The notes beneath the pieces are model-generated. The model did not search any database and was not told where the DNA came from. It was given only the letters and a program-made list of their open reading frames with translations. The translations under genes and the position numbers were made by a program. 64,000 bases of DNA from Paragorgia papillata. Its lineage: Eukaryota; Cnidaria; Anthozoa; Scleralcyonacea; Coralliidae. The stretch's first letter is position 1. Each line of letters starts with the position of its first letter. Shown piece by piece: positions 31,565 to 62,099 of the stretch. The stretch lies in the NCBI GenBank assembly GCA_035771165.1, contig JAWNZC010000105.1, forward strand, positions 1,203,501-1,267,500, in the 5' to 3' direction.

Positions 31565-34153
31565 TCATGCCAGATAGGGATCTCGATTATCAGCTTGTGC
31601 CTTCTTTAGGATTCTCTTGGCTGTTTTGACGGCGTTCTCGACCTTTCCATTTGACTGTGCGTAGTGTGGCGACGAAGTGACATGTTTAAACTCCCACTCT
31701 TTGGCGAAGTTTTGGAAATTTGTGGACGTGAACTGAGGGCCGTTGTCGCTCCTCACCTCGTCTGGAATGCCGTGTCTTGCAAACTGCGACTTCATGCTCG
31801 TGACGATCGCTGCAGACGTTGTTTGCGTAATGACGTTGAATTCAAAGAAATTTGAATAGTCGTCTACCATGATGATATACTCTTTTCTTCCCAGTGTGAA
31901 CAGGTCGACAGCTACTCTTGACCAGGGTCTATCTGGCACTCTTTGTGATATCAGCGGCTCTTTGGGTTGTTCTGTCCGGTGGGCGTTGCAGACCTCGCAG
32001 GCAGAGACATTTTCTCTGATTGCAGCATTCATTCCCGGCCAGAAAAGAGCTTCCCTTGCACGTCGAAGACATCCCTCTGTACCAATGTGACTAGAGTGGA
32101 TCTTTTTCAGCATCTGACTTCTCATCACTGTTGGGACGACAACTCTTTCACCTTTGAAGATTATGTCATCTTGCACCGACAACTCGTCACGGAAATTATA
32201 ATACGCTCTTGTTCCTTTCAAGGCTTCACACTTCTTCTCGGGCCATCCCATTTGGATGTTCTTCTTCAGGTCTTGCAGCGTGGCATCCTCTTGACTCTTT
32301 TGTCGAAGCTCTTTCAGGCGTTCTGGACTGACTGGAAGGTGTTTGGCCATGTCTTCTTTCTCTACAGCTCGTATAAATTCTTCCTCTTCTTTGTCGACAG
32401 GAGATGGTGAGGTCAGATAAGCTCTGCTTAGGGTGTCCGCGATGTACATTTCCGATCCACGTTTGTATGTCACTTTCAAGTTGTATCTCTGGAGGCGCAT
32501 CATCATTCGCTGGAGTCTCTTGGGCGCTGATAGAAGAGGCTTCTGCAAGATCACCTCCAGAGGTTTGTGGTCTGACTCAACAGTAATGTTACGACCAAAT
32601 ACATACTGGTCAAACCGGTCACACGCATGGACAATTGCCAGCAGCTCTTTCTCTATCTGGGCATAATTTCTTTCGGTGGGTGTTAGTGCTCTTGACGTAA
32701 ATGCCACTGGTTGACCTTCTTGTAGAAGCGCTGCTCCAATTCCAGATTGCGACGCATCACATTGGAGTGTTACTTCTTTAGTGACATCGTAGTAACTTAA
32801 GACTGGGTGGCTTGTGATGAGTTGCTTCACTTCTTCAAAGGCTTTCTGATGATTTTCATCCCAATGCCATTCAACATCTTTGTCTTCTAAGCGACGAAGA
32901 GGCTCTGTGATGATCGAAATGTGTGGTAGAAACTTTGAAAGGTAGTTCACCATTCCCAAGAATCTCTTCACTGACGGCACATCAGTTGGCTGAGGCATCT
33001 GTATTATGGCATCCACCTTCTTTGGATCAGGCTTGATCCCATGAGATGTAAGCAGGTGACCGATGTAGGGAACTTCGGTTAGCCTTAACTGTACTTTCTC
33101 TTTGTTTGGCTTGAGATTTCTTTCTCGGGCTCTTTCGAGGGCATTTCGAAGATTCTGGTCATGATCTTTGGTGGCTGTCTTCTTATCTTCACCTTCGCCA
33201 AATACCAACAGGTCATCAGCTATCACCGCTGTCCCTTTGAGGTTTTCAAATGTGTTGTTCATTCTCTTCTGGAACTCCTCAGGGGCTGAACAGATACCGA
33301 AAGGCATGCGTAACCATCGAAAGCGGCCATAGGGGGTGTTAAAGGTGGTTAACTTGCTGGATTCCTCATCTAGACTCACTTGCCAAAATCCACTCTTTGC
33401 ATCAAGCACTGAGAATACTTTGGCACGACTCAGCTTGGTGGCGACCTCTTCAATAGTTGGCATAGGATAGTGAGATCTTTTGATGGCCCTGTTCAGGTCT
33501 TTGGGATCTATGCAAATTCTCAGTTTGTTCGGTTTGACTACTGCGACCATACTTGATACCCAATCTGTGGGTTCGCTTACTGGAATCAGGATCTCTTCTT
33601 CAACCATGCTCTCTAATTCTTTCTTCAGTGTTTTTTTCAGTGTAACTGGTACTCGCCGAGGTGGGTGTACTACAGGTTTCACTGTTGGATCTATTTCAAT
33701 GTGGTAGGATCCTTCAAGCAGTCCCAGGCCTTCGAAGACATCAGCATACTGTTTCAAAATATCTGTACCGTTAAATTCTGGCTTAGAGACTGGGGTGACT
33801 GGTTGAAAGTCTTGTGTCACTGCATCAACACGGTAGTTTAAGCTGTCATTCACCAAGACTTTCAAAAACTGTAACTTCTGGCATGATTCAGCACTGAGAA
33901 GTGGTTTCACATTACCGTCCACCACTTGAAATTCTAGCATATGTTGAGAACTACCCCTTGTGCATTTCAGCTTGCACTTTCCCACAGGATGCATGACATT
34001 TCCATTGTACATGGTTAGCATTGCATTACTCTTCTTCAAGTATAGATCATCAGGGTTTCCCATGACATGGGTGTACTCTTTCAGTGGAAGTAAGTTGCAT
34101 GTTGCTCCACAGTCTAATTGAAACTTGACCTTGGCTCTATCATTTACTGTCAT
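31565..34153 (-). CDS. Gypsy B pol: protease, reverse transcriptase, RNase H, integrase
   Basis: An uninterrupted frame of 862 codons. The protease has FQLDCGATCNLLP (residues 11-23), with D-C-G in place of D-S/T-G. RT follows from about residue 160: VSSMVAVVKPNKLRICID, HYPMPTIEEVAT, FSVLDAKSGFWQVSL, FRWLRMPFGICSAPEEFQ, and the active site IADDLLVFG. RNase H has LQCDASQSGIGAALL and ESDHKPLEVIL. Integrase has the H2C2 motif (HSSHIGTEG, CEVCNAHR) and the D-D-E residues in VAVDLFT, SDNGPQFTS and NGKVENAVK. It is the best preserved retroelement frame in the window. The frame ends before the integrase tail, so the last third of integrase is lost in this copy. Confidence 0.95.
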   Translation of the reverse strand: MTVNDRAKVKFQLDCGATCNLLPLKEYTHVMGNPDDLYLKKSNAMLTMYNGNVMHPVGKCKLKCTRGSSQHMLEFQVVDGNVKPLLSAESCQKLQFLKVLVNDSLNYRVDAVTQDFQPVTPVSKPEFNGTDILKQYADVFEGLGLLEGSYHIEIDPTVKPVVHPPRRVPVTLKKTLKKELESMVEEEILIPVSEPTDWVSSMVAVVKPNKLRICIDPKDLNRAIKRSHYPMPTIEEVATKLSRAKVFSVLDAKSGFWQVSLDEESSKLTTFNTPYGRFRWLRMPFGICSAPEEFQKRMNNTFENLKGTAVIADDLLVFGEGEDKKTATKDHDQNLRNALERARERNLKPNKEKVQLRLTEVPYIGHLLTSHGIKPDPKKVDAIIQMPQPTDVPSVKRFLGMVNYLSKFLPHISIITEPLRRLEDKDVEWHWDENHQKAFEEVKQLITSHPVLSYYDVTKEVTLQCDASQSGIGAALLQEGQPVAFTSRALTPTERNYAQIEKELLAIVHACDRFDQYVFGRNITVESDHKPLEVILQKPLLSAPKRLQRMMMRLQRYNLKVTYKRGSEMYIADTLSRAYLTSPSPVDKEEEEFIRAVEKEDMAKHLPVSPERLKELRQKSQEDATLQDLKKNIQMGWPEKKCEALKGTRAYYNFRDELSVQDDIIFKGERVVVPTVMRSQMLKKIHSSHIGTEGCLRRAREALFWPGMNAAIRENVSACEVCNAHRTEQPKEPLISQRVPDRPWSRVAVDLFTLGRKEYIIMVDDYSNFFEFNVITQTTSAAIVTSMKSQFARHGIPDEVRSDNGPQFTSTNFQNFAKEWEFKHVTSSPHYAQSNGKVENAVKTAKRILKKAQADNRDPYLA

Positions 34154-34930
34154 TGTTGCAAACAGCTGCTTCGGACCTTGCTACGGTCTCTATCTTTTGC
34201 AGTAAGTGATCCGATGTGATGTGTTACCATACCGATGGCGTATTCATCATCAGATGTGTCTTCGTCATCTTCAACTAAATACACTTGTGGGTTTTTTCGA
34301 TTCTTTGACTGGCACTTGACTGCGAAATGGTTGTGCTTACCACACTTCTGGCATTTTGCTCCATAAGCAGGGCACTGGTTCTTGTCTCTTGGATGTAGTC
34401 GGCCACAGAACTTACAATTTGAACAAGTGAGAGCAACGTCTCTAAAGTGAGATCTCGCTCGCGTAGTAAACGACATCGAAGAGCTGTCGATGCACATCTC
34501 TCGATTACTTGGTCGCGAATCATCTCTGAAGCATTTTCACCGAACTGGCACGTTTTGCTGAGGATGCGAAGGCGAGTAACAAACTGTCCAGAGATTCGTC
34601 TGGACCTTGAGATGCTTGTCGAAAAACATGGCGCTCGAAGGGAATGTTCTGGCAAGGTTGAAAATGTTCGGTCAGCCTGTCGAGAGCAGTTTTGTAATCG
34701 TCGGTTAGAGTCTCAAAAATGTCCTGCACGTCTGCTCCGGTCAGGTGGAGTAAAATGGCACGCTTCTGTTTTTGGTCAGTGATTCCCGACGCTCGAAGGT
34801 AATAATCCAATGATTTCTTCCATTTCTCCCACCGTTGGGATAACGAGCGAGTATCTGCCACTGAGAACGGTTGGATTGCAGGCAAGTCAATAACTTTCGC
34901 CATTGTGCGTTTCCTTTTTTGTTTTGTCAT
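34150..34930 (-). pseudogene. Gypsy B gag
   Basis: Gag begins a few bases after the 5' LTR (ATG at 34930: MTKQKRKRTMAKVID). The first frame shows SQRWEKWKKSLDYYLRASG and QKRAILLHLTGADVQDIFE, typical of Mag-like Gypsy gag. Frames change near 34600 and 34450. The last part holds two zinc knuckles: CSNCKFCGRLHPRDKNQC and CQKCGKHNHFAVKC. It overlaps the start of pol by 4 bases in another frame, consistent with translational frameshifting in the active ancestor. Confidence 0.88.
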
Positions 34931-34940
34931 CGTCGCCAGT

Positions 34941-35071
34941 TATAGTATTTAACTCTACGCTTCTAAACACTTTTGTTAATCCATTTCTGTTCTCTTACAT
35001 GTGTTCTCTCTCCTCCTACCGTCCCGTCCTCGTTCCCGCGTCCCTATAGTCACGTGACTCAAAGCCTACTT
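34941..35071 (-). repeat. Gypsy LTR, right (5') copy
   Basis: It matches the left copy over 131 bp, then stops abruptly where a 708-bp inverted-repeat element begins (35072). Just inside, the - strand reads ACTGGCGACGATG, a primer-site word common next to invertebrate Gypsy LTRs. Confidence 0.85.
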
Positions 35072-35779
35072 CACGATCGGGAATTGTCGACTGGGACCTA
35101 ATCCAGGCTGACCTGTTTTAGCTACGCATGCGTAGAACGAATATCTTGCGTAAAAGGCTGTATGGAGCGAATGAGCGTTGTGGTACATGCGGGTTCATAC
35201 GATAAAATTAGAAAGATAAAGGAAAATAATGGATCCGTTGAAGAGGATACTAGGGATATTGTAGGATATCAAGCATTTGCTGACTTCAAATCAAATATGG
35301 CGGGAAATTAGACGAAGAACAAGGTGCGATCTAGTATCGTAAACTTTAGTAATAATATCATAATGACTAAAATCTGTTGTTTGTTGGCCGTTTACTACTC
35401 CCAAAAGAAGTCGAGTTGTTTTTTTTGGCAGATGTGCAAACGGATTTTAAACTTCGAATCAGTCGTGGAAAGTGTACTTGACGAGTGACGAAGTGACGAG
35501 TTGACATAAAACAAACCCAATCAACTATAGGGTGAATAAATATCTCAACTATCAGATAACTTTGATTGATTTTTTCTTTGTCTTGATTTTGTTTTTGGCT
35601 ATATATGCATATGGACAGTTCACTTGTTATTGTTTTACGTGTGTGTGTTTAGAATTTAGTAAATTTCATCAAGCTTAAATTTCATCAAGCTTCGGCCGAC
35701 AACTCACATGAGCCAGCACGCCGTGGCCTGCAAACTGCCCCATGAAAGTGGCCGATTTTCTATGCGATTCTCGATCGTG
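35072..35779. mobile_element. Inverted-repeat element (CACGATCGG ends), long copy
   Basis: Begins CACGATCGGGAATTG and ends CGATTCTCGATCGTG. It shares AGCTACGCATGCGTAGAACG near its left end, and CATGAAAGTGGCCGATTTTC near its right end, with the 192-bp copy at 47774-47965. The middle 500 bp are AT-rich and carry no gene. Confidence 0.75.
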
Positions 35780-35854
35780 ATTTGGTACACTACAGCTTCT
35801 TCGTTATCATCTCTAAAAAACTTTAGGTCTAAAAAATTGTAAATTTTCTGGTTG

Positions 35855-36380
35855 TTTTTTTGAAATATACTGAAATATAGTGTACTTGGTTTCGGTGAGA
35901 TTTTATAAACAGTCTGGGACTGCACGCAGGCCCGATCGGGTTTCGAAACTCGAGGAATAATTGGCGGAATGATCCAAAATTTCACAAAGACAAACGTATT
36001 GACACAATAAACATGTAAGTAAAACAGCAATTTTCATAAACTTTTATTTTGTTGAATATTCGTACGGTAGTGTTTGCGTTAATTAATATAAATAAAACAT
36101 GGCTATGTCGGGTTTATATGTGGCCTGCGTGCAGTCCCAGACTGTTTATAAAATCTCACCGAAACCACGTCAGTAAGACAAATACACTTTGTACTAGAGA
36201 TAAGTACACTATATTTCAGTATATTTCAAAAATTTAAAGCAATTAAGAGGAAATATTCTATCATTTTGACCACATGCCACAGGCCACATATAAACCCGAC
36301 ATAGCCATGTTTTATTTATATTAATTAACGCAAACACTACCGTACGAATATTCAACAAAATAAAAGTTTATGAAAATTGC
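35855..36380. repeat. Two nested inverted repeats
   Basis: Arms at about 35862-35930 match 36128-36235 in reverse (shared TGCGTGCAGTCCCAGACTG). Arms at about 36027-36125 match 36280-36380 (shared TCGTACGGTAGTGTTTGCG). The left arm of one pair lies between the arms of the other. The right arm touches the last exon of the CIDE-N gene. Confidence 0.8.
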
Positions 36381-38800
36381 TATTTCCATCATCTCTGCAC
36401 TTATGGCATCGCACTGCTTGTAGTTGCTAATACAGCGTTCTTTTTCAAGTAGCTGTTGTTTAAAACCTAAGCGAGTGTTTAAGGTTTTCAGATTTTCTTG
36501 CAACAGCTTGATTTCACGAGATCTTTCTTCAGAATTTAATTTGGCCCTCTTAATAGCCAGACCCTCAGATGACTCTTCTGATCCACTTTTACTCCTCGAC
36601 TTCCCCTTGGCAAAGAGGTATCCATCAGACACGACTTTCAGCTTGGCTTTATTCATCAAGTCTCCTTTAAACCAAAAAATGTTTTTGCTCTGTAAACAGT
36701 TTCATTTAATATATAAAATGTCCAAGAGCTCAGCATCACTTACACGTAACAAAACAAAACATACCATACAAAACATAACATACCTCTGTTGAGAACAACA
36801 GTGGGGTCCTTTCTCGCAATGGGAGTTGCAGTTTGTTAGAGGTTTTTGGGATGTCCTCCCATAAATTTTTGCTTTCTCATCAACGTCCAAATTGTCTGAA
36901 GTTTGATATGCAGCAGTTTCCTATCAGAAAATATCAGTTATAACATAATTATGCTGTAATTTTATCTAACTATAATTTGGATACTGTGTTGAGTTTGGCT
37001 CAGAATTAAAAAAATATATAATTCATTCAACTGTATAAGCAGGCAGAAAAACCATGAAGCCAACATTGAGATTATACATACTGTAACTATAGTGCAGAAC
37101 TAGCAAAGCTTCAGTAGCATAGCTACAGATAGGTAATTGCAGCATTTGTGGGCATGCCAAGGACACCAGACCCAATTTGACTTCATGTTTCTTAATTAAC
37201 TCTTTCCTGTCCGAATTGGTCTTTAGTATTTTATTCTGGCTAACGCCAGACGATTTTATTTACCTCTGGGGAGGCCCTCGGACAGGAATGAGTTATAAAC
37301 TATCTCTCTAACTCTTTCCTGTCCGAATTGGTCTTTAGTATTTTATTCTGGCTAACGCCAGACGATTTTATTTACCTCTGGGGGGGCCCTCGGACAGGAA
37401 TGAGTTATAAACTATCTCTCTAACTCTTTCCTGTCCGAATTGGTCTTTAGTATTTTATTCTGGCTAACGCCATAGTATTTTATTCTGGCTAACGCCAGAG
37501 TATTTTATTCTGGCTAACGCCAGACGATTTTATTCACCTCTGGGGAGGCCCTCGGACAGGAATGAGTTATAAACTATCTCTTTATAAACTATCTCTCTAA
37601 CTCTTTCCTGTCCGAATTGGTCTTTAGTATTTTATTCTGGCTAACGCCAGACGATTTTATTCATCTCTGGGGAAGCCCTCGGACAGGAATGAGTTAAAAC
37701 CATTTTACCTACTGTAAGCAAACAGGTTGTGTGTACATGCATGTAGCTATGTCTTAATAGACTTGTCAGGTTATTTGCGCCTCCTCCAGGTGAATATTAA
37801 GCTTCCCAGCCCTTTTGAACACAAAAAAATTAATCATTAGAATGGTATTACTCAATGTGTTACCTCTTTTGTTGGTTTTCTAAGGTGAAGGTTTCCACCA
37901 TCAAATGATAAGCGCATACAGTTATCTCCACTTTTTACAGTTGTAGTTACATCTGGAATGCTTTCTTTGTTGCACACAATAGCTGCACTATAGCTTGCTG
38001 TAGACATAGGTTGCCATTTATCTTCTTTGTCTAATATCATTAATACTGTGTTTTTGTCAAGTTCTTTCACCACAATATCTTCATCGACCAAAGTTCCATC
38101 TTCTTCAAGAACTGCAAGGCTTCCTTTTATCCCCTTAGCATTGGCTATTAAAAATAAAAAATAGTTTAATAAAATAATTTTTATAGCAAACAACGTCCAA
38201 AACTTTTTAAAAACATGAACATGCAGTTCTCACCTTTTGCTATTAGTTCCTCTATTCCTTGAACAACAACACAATACTTGTTTGCTCGACTGACATCGGT
38301 TATCTTTTAATAGTGGCATTTTCACTGAATAAAAAAGTATGCCAGAATGTAAAATAAACAAAGGCAAAAAATGATTTTTAACATTTCAATACAAGTACAA
38401 TACTATTTATAGTATGAACAGTTTATAAAGTATTAAAGTGCGGTAGATTTATACATATGTATATATGAATAATCTCTTTCGACGTAGATGTTATCAATTT
38501 TCAATACTAAAGCGGTTGAAAGTGCTCAGTTTATATATAATATTATTAAAAAACATAGAAATACGATACTCTATTGCACTTGAGGAAGATTAAAAATCTA
38601 GAAATACTAAATGTCTATGCGCTTGATTGCACAAACACAATATGTAGTATTAAAGTATATACAAAATTCAGTTTAAACGGCTATTTCTAAAATGCAGATG
38701 CTATGAAAGACTTGAAGATTAAGCACGATACAAAATAAGATACTTTAGCTACTCTTACCTTCATGCGGTTATGGTCGCCGTCGCCGTAATTAAAACACAT
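36370..38800 (-). CDS. CIDE-N domain gene (host), five candidate exons
   Basis: Exons on the - strand: 38800-38759, 38303-38234, 38144-37864, 36920-36784 and about 36664-36370. Splicing the first three gives Met-Lys-Ile-Thr-Asp, then NKYCVVVQGIEELIAK, then LAVLEEDGTLVDEDIV and NTVLMILDKEDKWQP, a CIDE-N domain of about 80 residues as found in DFF40/CAD, DFF45/ICAD and CIDE proteins. This domain mediates homotypic pairing, in apoptosis or lipid droplets. Exon 4 is cysteine-rich (NCNSHCEKGPHCC). Exon 5 is charged and helical (LLQENLKTLNTRLGFK) but joins out of frame, so an exon or splice site is missing or the end is decayed. Introns use GT/AG. The orthologue is uncertain: the cysteine-rich part does not match a CIDE-family member I know. 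Confidence 0.65.
37197..37695. repeat. Tandem array of four hairpin units (period about 112 bp)
   Basis: Units start at 37197, 37309, 37421 and 37598. Each begins TAACTCTTTCCTGTCCGAA and ends TCGGACAGGAATGAGTTA, i.e. with inverted ends. The third unit is longer because TATTTTATTCTGGCTAACGC is present three times. The array lies in the intron between exons 3 and 4 of the CIDE-N gene. A single copy is at 6737. Confidence 0.93.
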
Positions 38801-39271
38801 CCCGTAGAAGAACTCGACCCGAGAATTGACACGCGCGACCTTCACGCACCAGGAAACAGCCAGATCAGCAAATTCAAACAAATTCAAATGCCCCCACCCA
38901 GGTGTCGCGATTCAAGAGCAAATACCGCAGAGTGGGGATACAGACGTTTACCAAATCCCCCACCGTTGCCCGGCCTCCCCCCCCAACCCCCCCTCGGGCT
39001 TAACATTGATTCGTGCATAACTGCTCACACCATGAGTTTGGGCGATCTGTGTGTGCACGTCATAATCATAGCGTTCCAGTTTACTCAGAGTTCAATGTAC
39101 TCCTCAAAATACACGCTGGCCAAACGTTTGCGGGCGAGGAATATGCTCAACTAATATCGTGGCGGGAATTGAGAGCTTGAACGTCTGAATATTTCTTGGC
39201 CGTCACTGGTTTTAAAGCATGATAGAGGTTGAAAGTTATTGCAAGACAACAAAGTAGCAGATTGTTCAATT
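38801..39271. promoter_or_regulatory. Candidate bidirectional promoter region
   Basis: The start of CHK1 (39272, +) and the first candidate exon of the CIDE-N gene (38800, -) point away from each other with about 470 bp between them. The stretch is richer in G+C than its surroundings, with C-runs at about 38975-38995. No TATA box was identified. The promoter call is an inference from position. Confidence 0.45.
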
Positions 39272-58941
<19,670 letters not shown>

Positions 58942-60057
58942 GTAATTAATTTGTAACAGTATAAAAATATAGAATGTTATTAAACCATGTTCTTACTAGT
59001 TACACATAAAATGGCCAAAATAAAGGAAAACATACCTTGTGCTAGCCTAAATAACTACTAGCATATAAAAACAGACATTGTACCAGATCAAAAGGTTAAA
59101 GCATGATATATACACCAGTATCCTGTTCCAGACTGAAAATGGCAAAAACCATACCCTTTCCAGCGGAACATCCCTATATCACAGAATTGATACTCAACCA
59201 GAAGTCTGACGCCATGTCAGCACCTTTTATGCAAATGTCCCCGCGCATCTATTTGGACATGGGGGGTGAGGCCAAAGTCAATGGCACGTTTGCTGAGTGA
59301 CGTCACAGAATGACGAATATTCGCACATGCGCATAAATATAATCGGACAAGTTTTCACGGGAGTTGGACGTCTGGTTGAATATCTATTATGTGCCTGTAT
59401 AGTCAACATATGGGAGTCCCACCCCCTGGCCTTCAATTTGTCTGATTTGTGACTCTCATTGTAGCATACCAGTATAACATTGTTTTTTTGCACAAATTAT
59501 AATATTTTTGACAACCATTTTTATTGCTGTTTAATTGGCTTATTAAACCACTGCAAATGTGTGACTATAGAAACCAGAATTTTTCGGCTTTGGCAAATGC
59601 CCAACCCAACAGCAATACCCCAGGGTAGACTAATACCCGCCCCAGGTACATATTAAGTACTGTATAGATAAATGCCCCACTCCCAGGCATAAAAAGCTTG
59701 TAAATGCATGACATTGTCCCAGGGAAGGAATAACTAGGCACTACTCAAATTGATTAATTGATAATAAATGCATACGTCTAGAAATAAGACTATACAAAAT
59801 AATGTGTAGTAAATGTGCAGAAATGTCATTTACATGTACATGCCACCAACACGTACACTGTATATACATTTATAAAATAAGCAGTATACAACACGGAATT
59901 TGATTGGCTAATAATCGTGCATGATAACTCAATAATACACTGTTTTGTTTTGCCAGTTTTCCCGCCTCGTCTGCAGTTTTGCCAAACACTGTGAACGAAA
60001 TTCGGTATACAAAATTTGACACTGAGAAGGAAACAGAAAAATAATAAATGCAAAATG
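58942..60057. other. CHK1 intron 7: no gene seen
   Basis: No motif-bearing ORF. The last 180 bp may contain the promoter of the Crypton gene. Confidence 0.5.
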
Positions 60058-61629
60058 TCCACCACAGAGCCTGCCAATAAGAGACAACGGGTCGACTACG
60101 GAGAAGGAAGGTTCGCTGCTGTTTCCGACTCCGAATTAAATGTTTTGTTAGAAAGTCGACACTCGAAGGCTACGAAAAACGCGACAAACTGGGCAATTAC
60201 AACATTTAAAGGTATGTAAAATTTATTGAAGCTCTCAAAAACTTCCTGTACACTGTATATTATAACAACAAAGCAAATTTATCGAACTGTTTACGTGTAA
60301 GAATTGACCAATTCGGCATGTAGCATTGAATTGATAACAAGGCAACAAAATTATATAAACATGACATTTATAATATTTTGTTCAAGAAAAACAATATTTT
60401 GAGTCTTACTACAAGAAAGTAAACACAATAGTTTGTTTCGAACAGTACCTGGCAATAAAAACTGTTTCATACATTTAGAATGGTGCCAGCAGAAAAACAT
60501 TACAACAAAACTTGAACAAATGACGACCGGGCAACTAGACGAAAACCTCCGTCGTTTTTACGCCGAAGCGGGAACCAAGGAGAAACAAGAATACAGCAAG
60601 TCAGCGCTGCTCGGCCTCAGACACGGTGTTGAAAGATACCTGAATGATCCACCTTTCAATAGGGGGATTAAAATATCTTCAAATCCAAGGTTTGCACGGT
60701 CAAACCAGATGCTCGACGCCAAAATAAAACACCTAAAGAAAATTGGCAAAGAGAATGTCCAGCACAAACCGCCGTTGGAGCAAGAAGACCTCGCCAAGTT
60801 GAAAACAAGCGGCGTTTTTGCCCTGGATCATCCACTATCTCTTCTCCGTTGTGTGTGGTTTCATGTCGTGCTGTACTGGTGTAGAAGAGGCCGCGAAGGA
60901 CAACGTTCCCTCACCGTGAACAGCTTCGCCTTTGAAGTTGACAGTTCAGGTCGACGCTACGTTAGGATGACCCACGACGAGCTGTCCAAAAACCATCCTG
61001 GTGGAGTAAACGACGTGTCCAGCCACGAGAAGGAGGCAAGAATGTATGCCACCGACCAGCCAGTGGATGGTTATAAAGCCTTGGCTTTCTACCTGGGAAA
61101 AGTCAATCCCAACTGCCCTGCTCTTTTTCAATATCCCGTCGGGAAGAATTGGAAATCGACAAACAAAGTTTGGTTCGAAAATCGACCACTCGGCGTCAAC
61201 AAATTGGCCAAAATGATGGCTGATATCAGCGAAGCGGCTGGTCTTTCAAGAATTTACACCAACCACAGTGTAAGAGCGACAGCCATCACATTTTGGTCGA
61301 ATGCAGGTATTCCAAATCGCCATATCATGGCAATCTCTGGCCATCGAAATGAACAAAGTCTTGTTCATTACAACGCACGTCCGTCCTCATTACAGCTTCG
61401 CAACTGCAGCGATGTCTTGTCTCGCTCTTTATTTTCTGGCCATCCTCCTTCTGCTGATCTCGGTACTGCATCACAGGCTCAGTCATCGATCAATACCCAT
61501 ACTTCTGTGGCAGAGGTGGCAGCAACGTCGACAAATACACAGTCGCAGAATTTATCCATGGCTGGCAGCATGTTCAGTTCTTGCTCCATCGGAAGTGTCC
61601 AGATTGTTTTTAAATCGACCAGCGATTAG
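60058..61629 (+). CDS. Crypton-type tyrosine recombinase, intact, one intron
   Basis: Exon 1 (60058-60211) starts MSTTEPANKRQRVDYGEG and ends at GTATGT. Exon 2 is best started at 60479 after CATACATTTAG, giving ITTFKEWCQQKNI. The joined frame has about 435 codons without a stop. The core-binding domain has LRRFYAEAGTKEKQEYSKSA. The catalytic domain shows the first Arg in CRRGREGQRSL, the H-x-x-R box NHSVRATAI, a second His in SGHRNEQ and the Tyr in LVHYN. A Ser/Thr-rich tail follows. These are the active residues of tyrosine recombinases. It belongs to the Crypton/KIAA1958-like group and is similar throughout to the broken copy at 44-47 kb. It lies in the sense direction in CHK1 intron 7. Element ends were not identified, so a domesticated gene is possible. 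Confidence 0.85.
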
Positions 61630-61904
61630 CGATTAAACTTGTAAATGTTAGATTGGGTGTCTGTCAATCATTGTCGAATATTACTTTTACATTTCTCTGC
61701 AGTTTTTTATCCACATCCACAGTTCGTTTAAGAGTTTTGTCAGACACCCGTCTTGTTGATTTCACTGTTCGCCGCCAGAATTAAGAATCAAGATCAAGAT
61801 AGCCAAGCATGCGTGTGACGTATACACTTTACATGTTACGGAGAATTTCCATTTTCATCTTGTAAATAAAATGTTTACTGCCCTTATTTGTCTGTTTATT
61901 TTAT

Positions 61905-62095
61905 AAAAGAAATAGAAAAACTCGTCGTGAGCTTTTATCGAGTTATAATGTCACTCGGGATGTTGAAAGAACACTCGAGAAGCAGTAAAACACTCGGCTA
62001 TCGCCTCGTGTTTTACACGCTTCTCTCGTGTTCTTTCAACACCCTCGTGCATTATAACTCGATAAAAGCTCCCGACTCATTTTCTATTTCTTAAA
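61905..62095. repeat. Hairpin element, arms about 90 bp
   Basis: GAGCTTTTATCGAGTTATAA and GAAAGAACACTCGAGAAGC are mirrored by GCTTCTCTCGTGTTCTTTC and TTATAACTCGATAAAAGCTC. The centre is AACACTCGGCTATCGCCTCG, the same centre as at 63855. Confidence 0.92.
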
Positions 62096-62099
62096 TATC

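Noticed and set aside
37197..37695. Possible CRISPR-like array (repeats at regular spacing)
   Set aside because: Units are directly adjacent with no unique spacers, the DNA is eukaryotic, and the unit is a hairpin transposon-like repeat.
59103..59300. 65-codon ORF as the next CHK1 exon
   Set aside because: It lacks the expected LPW region and any kinase C-lobe motif, and has no suitable acceptor.
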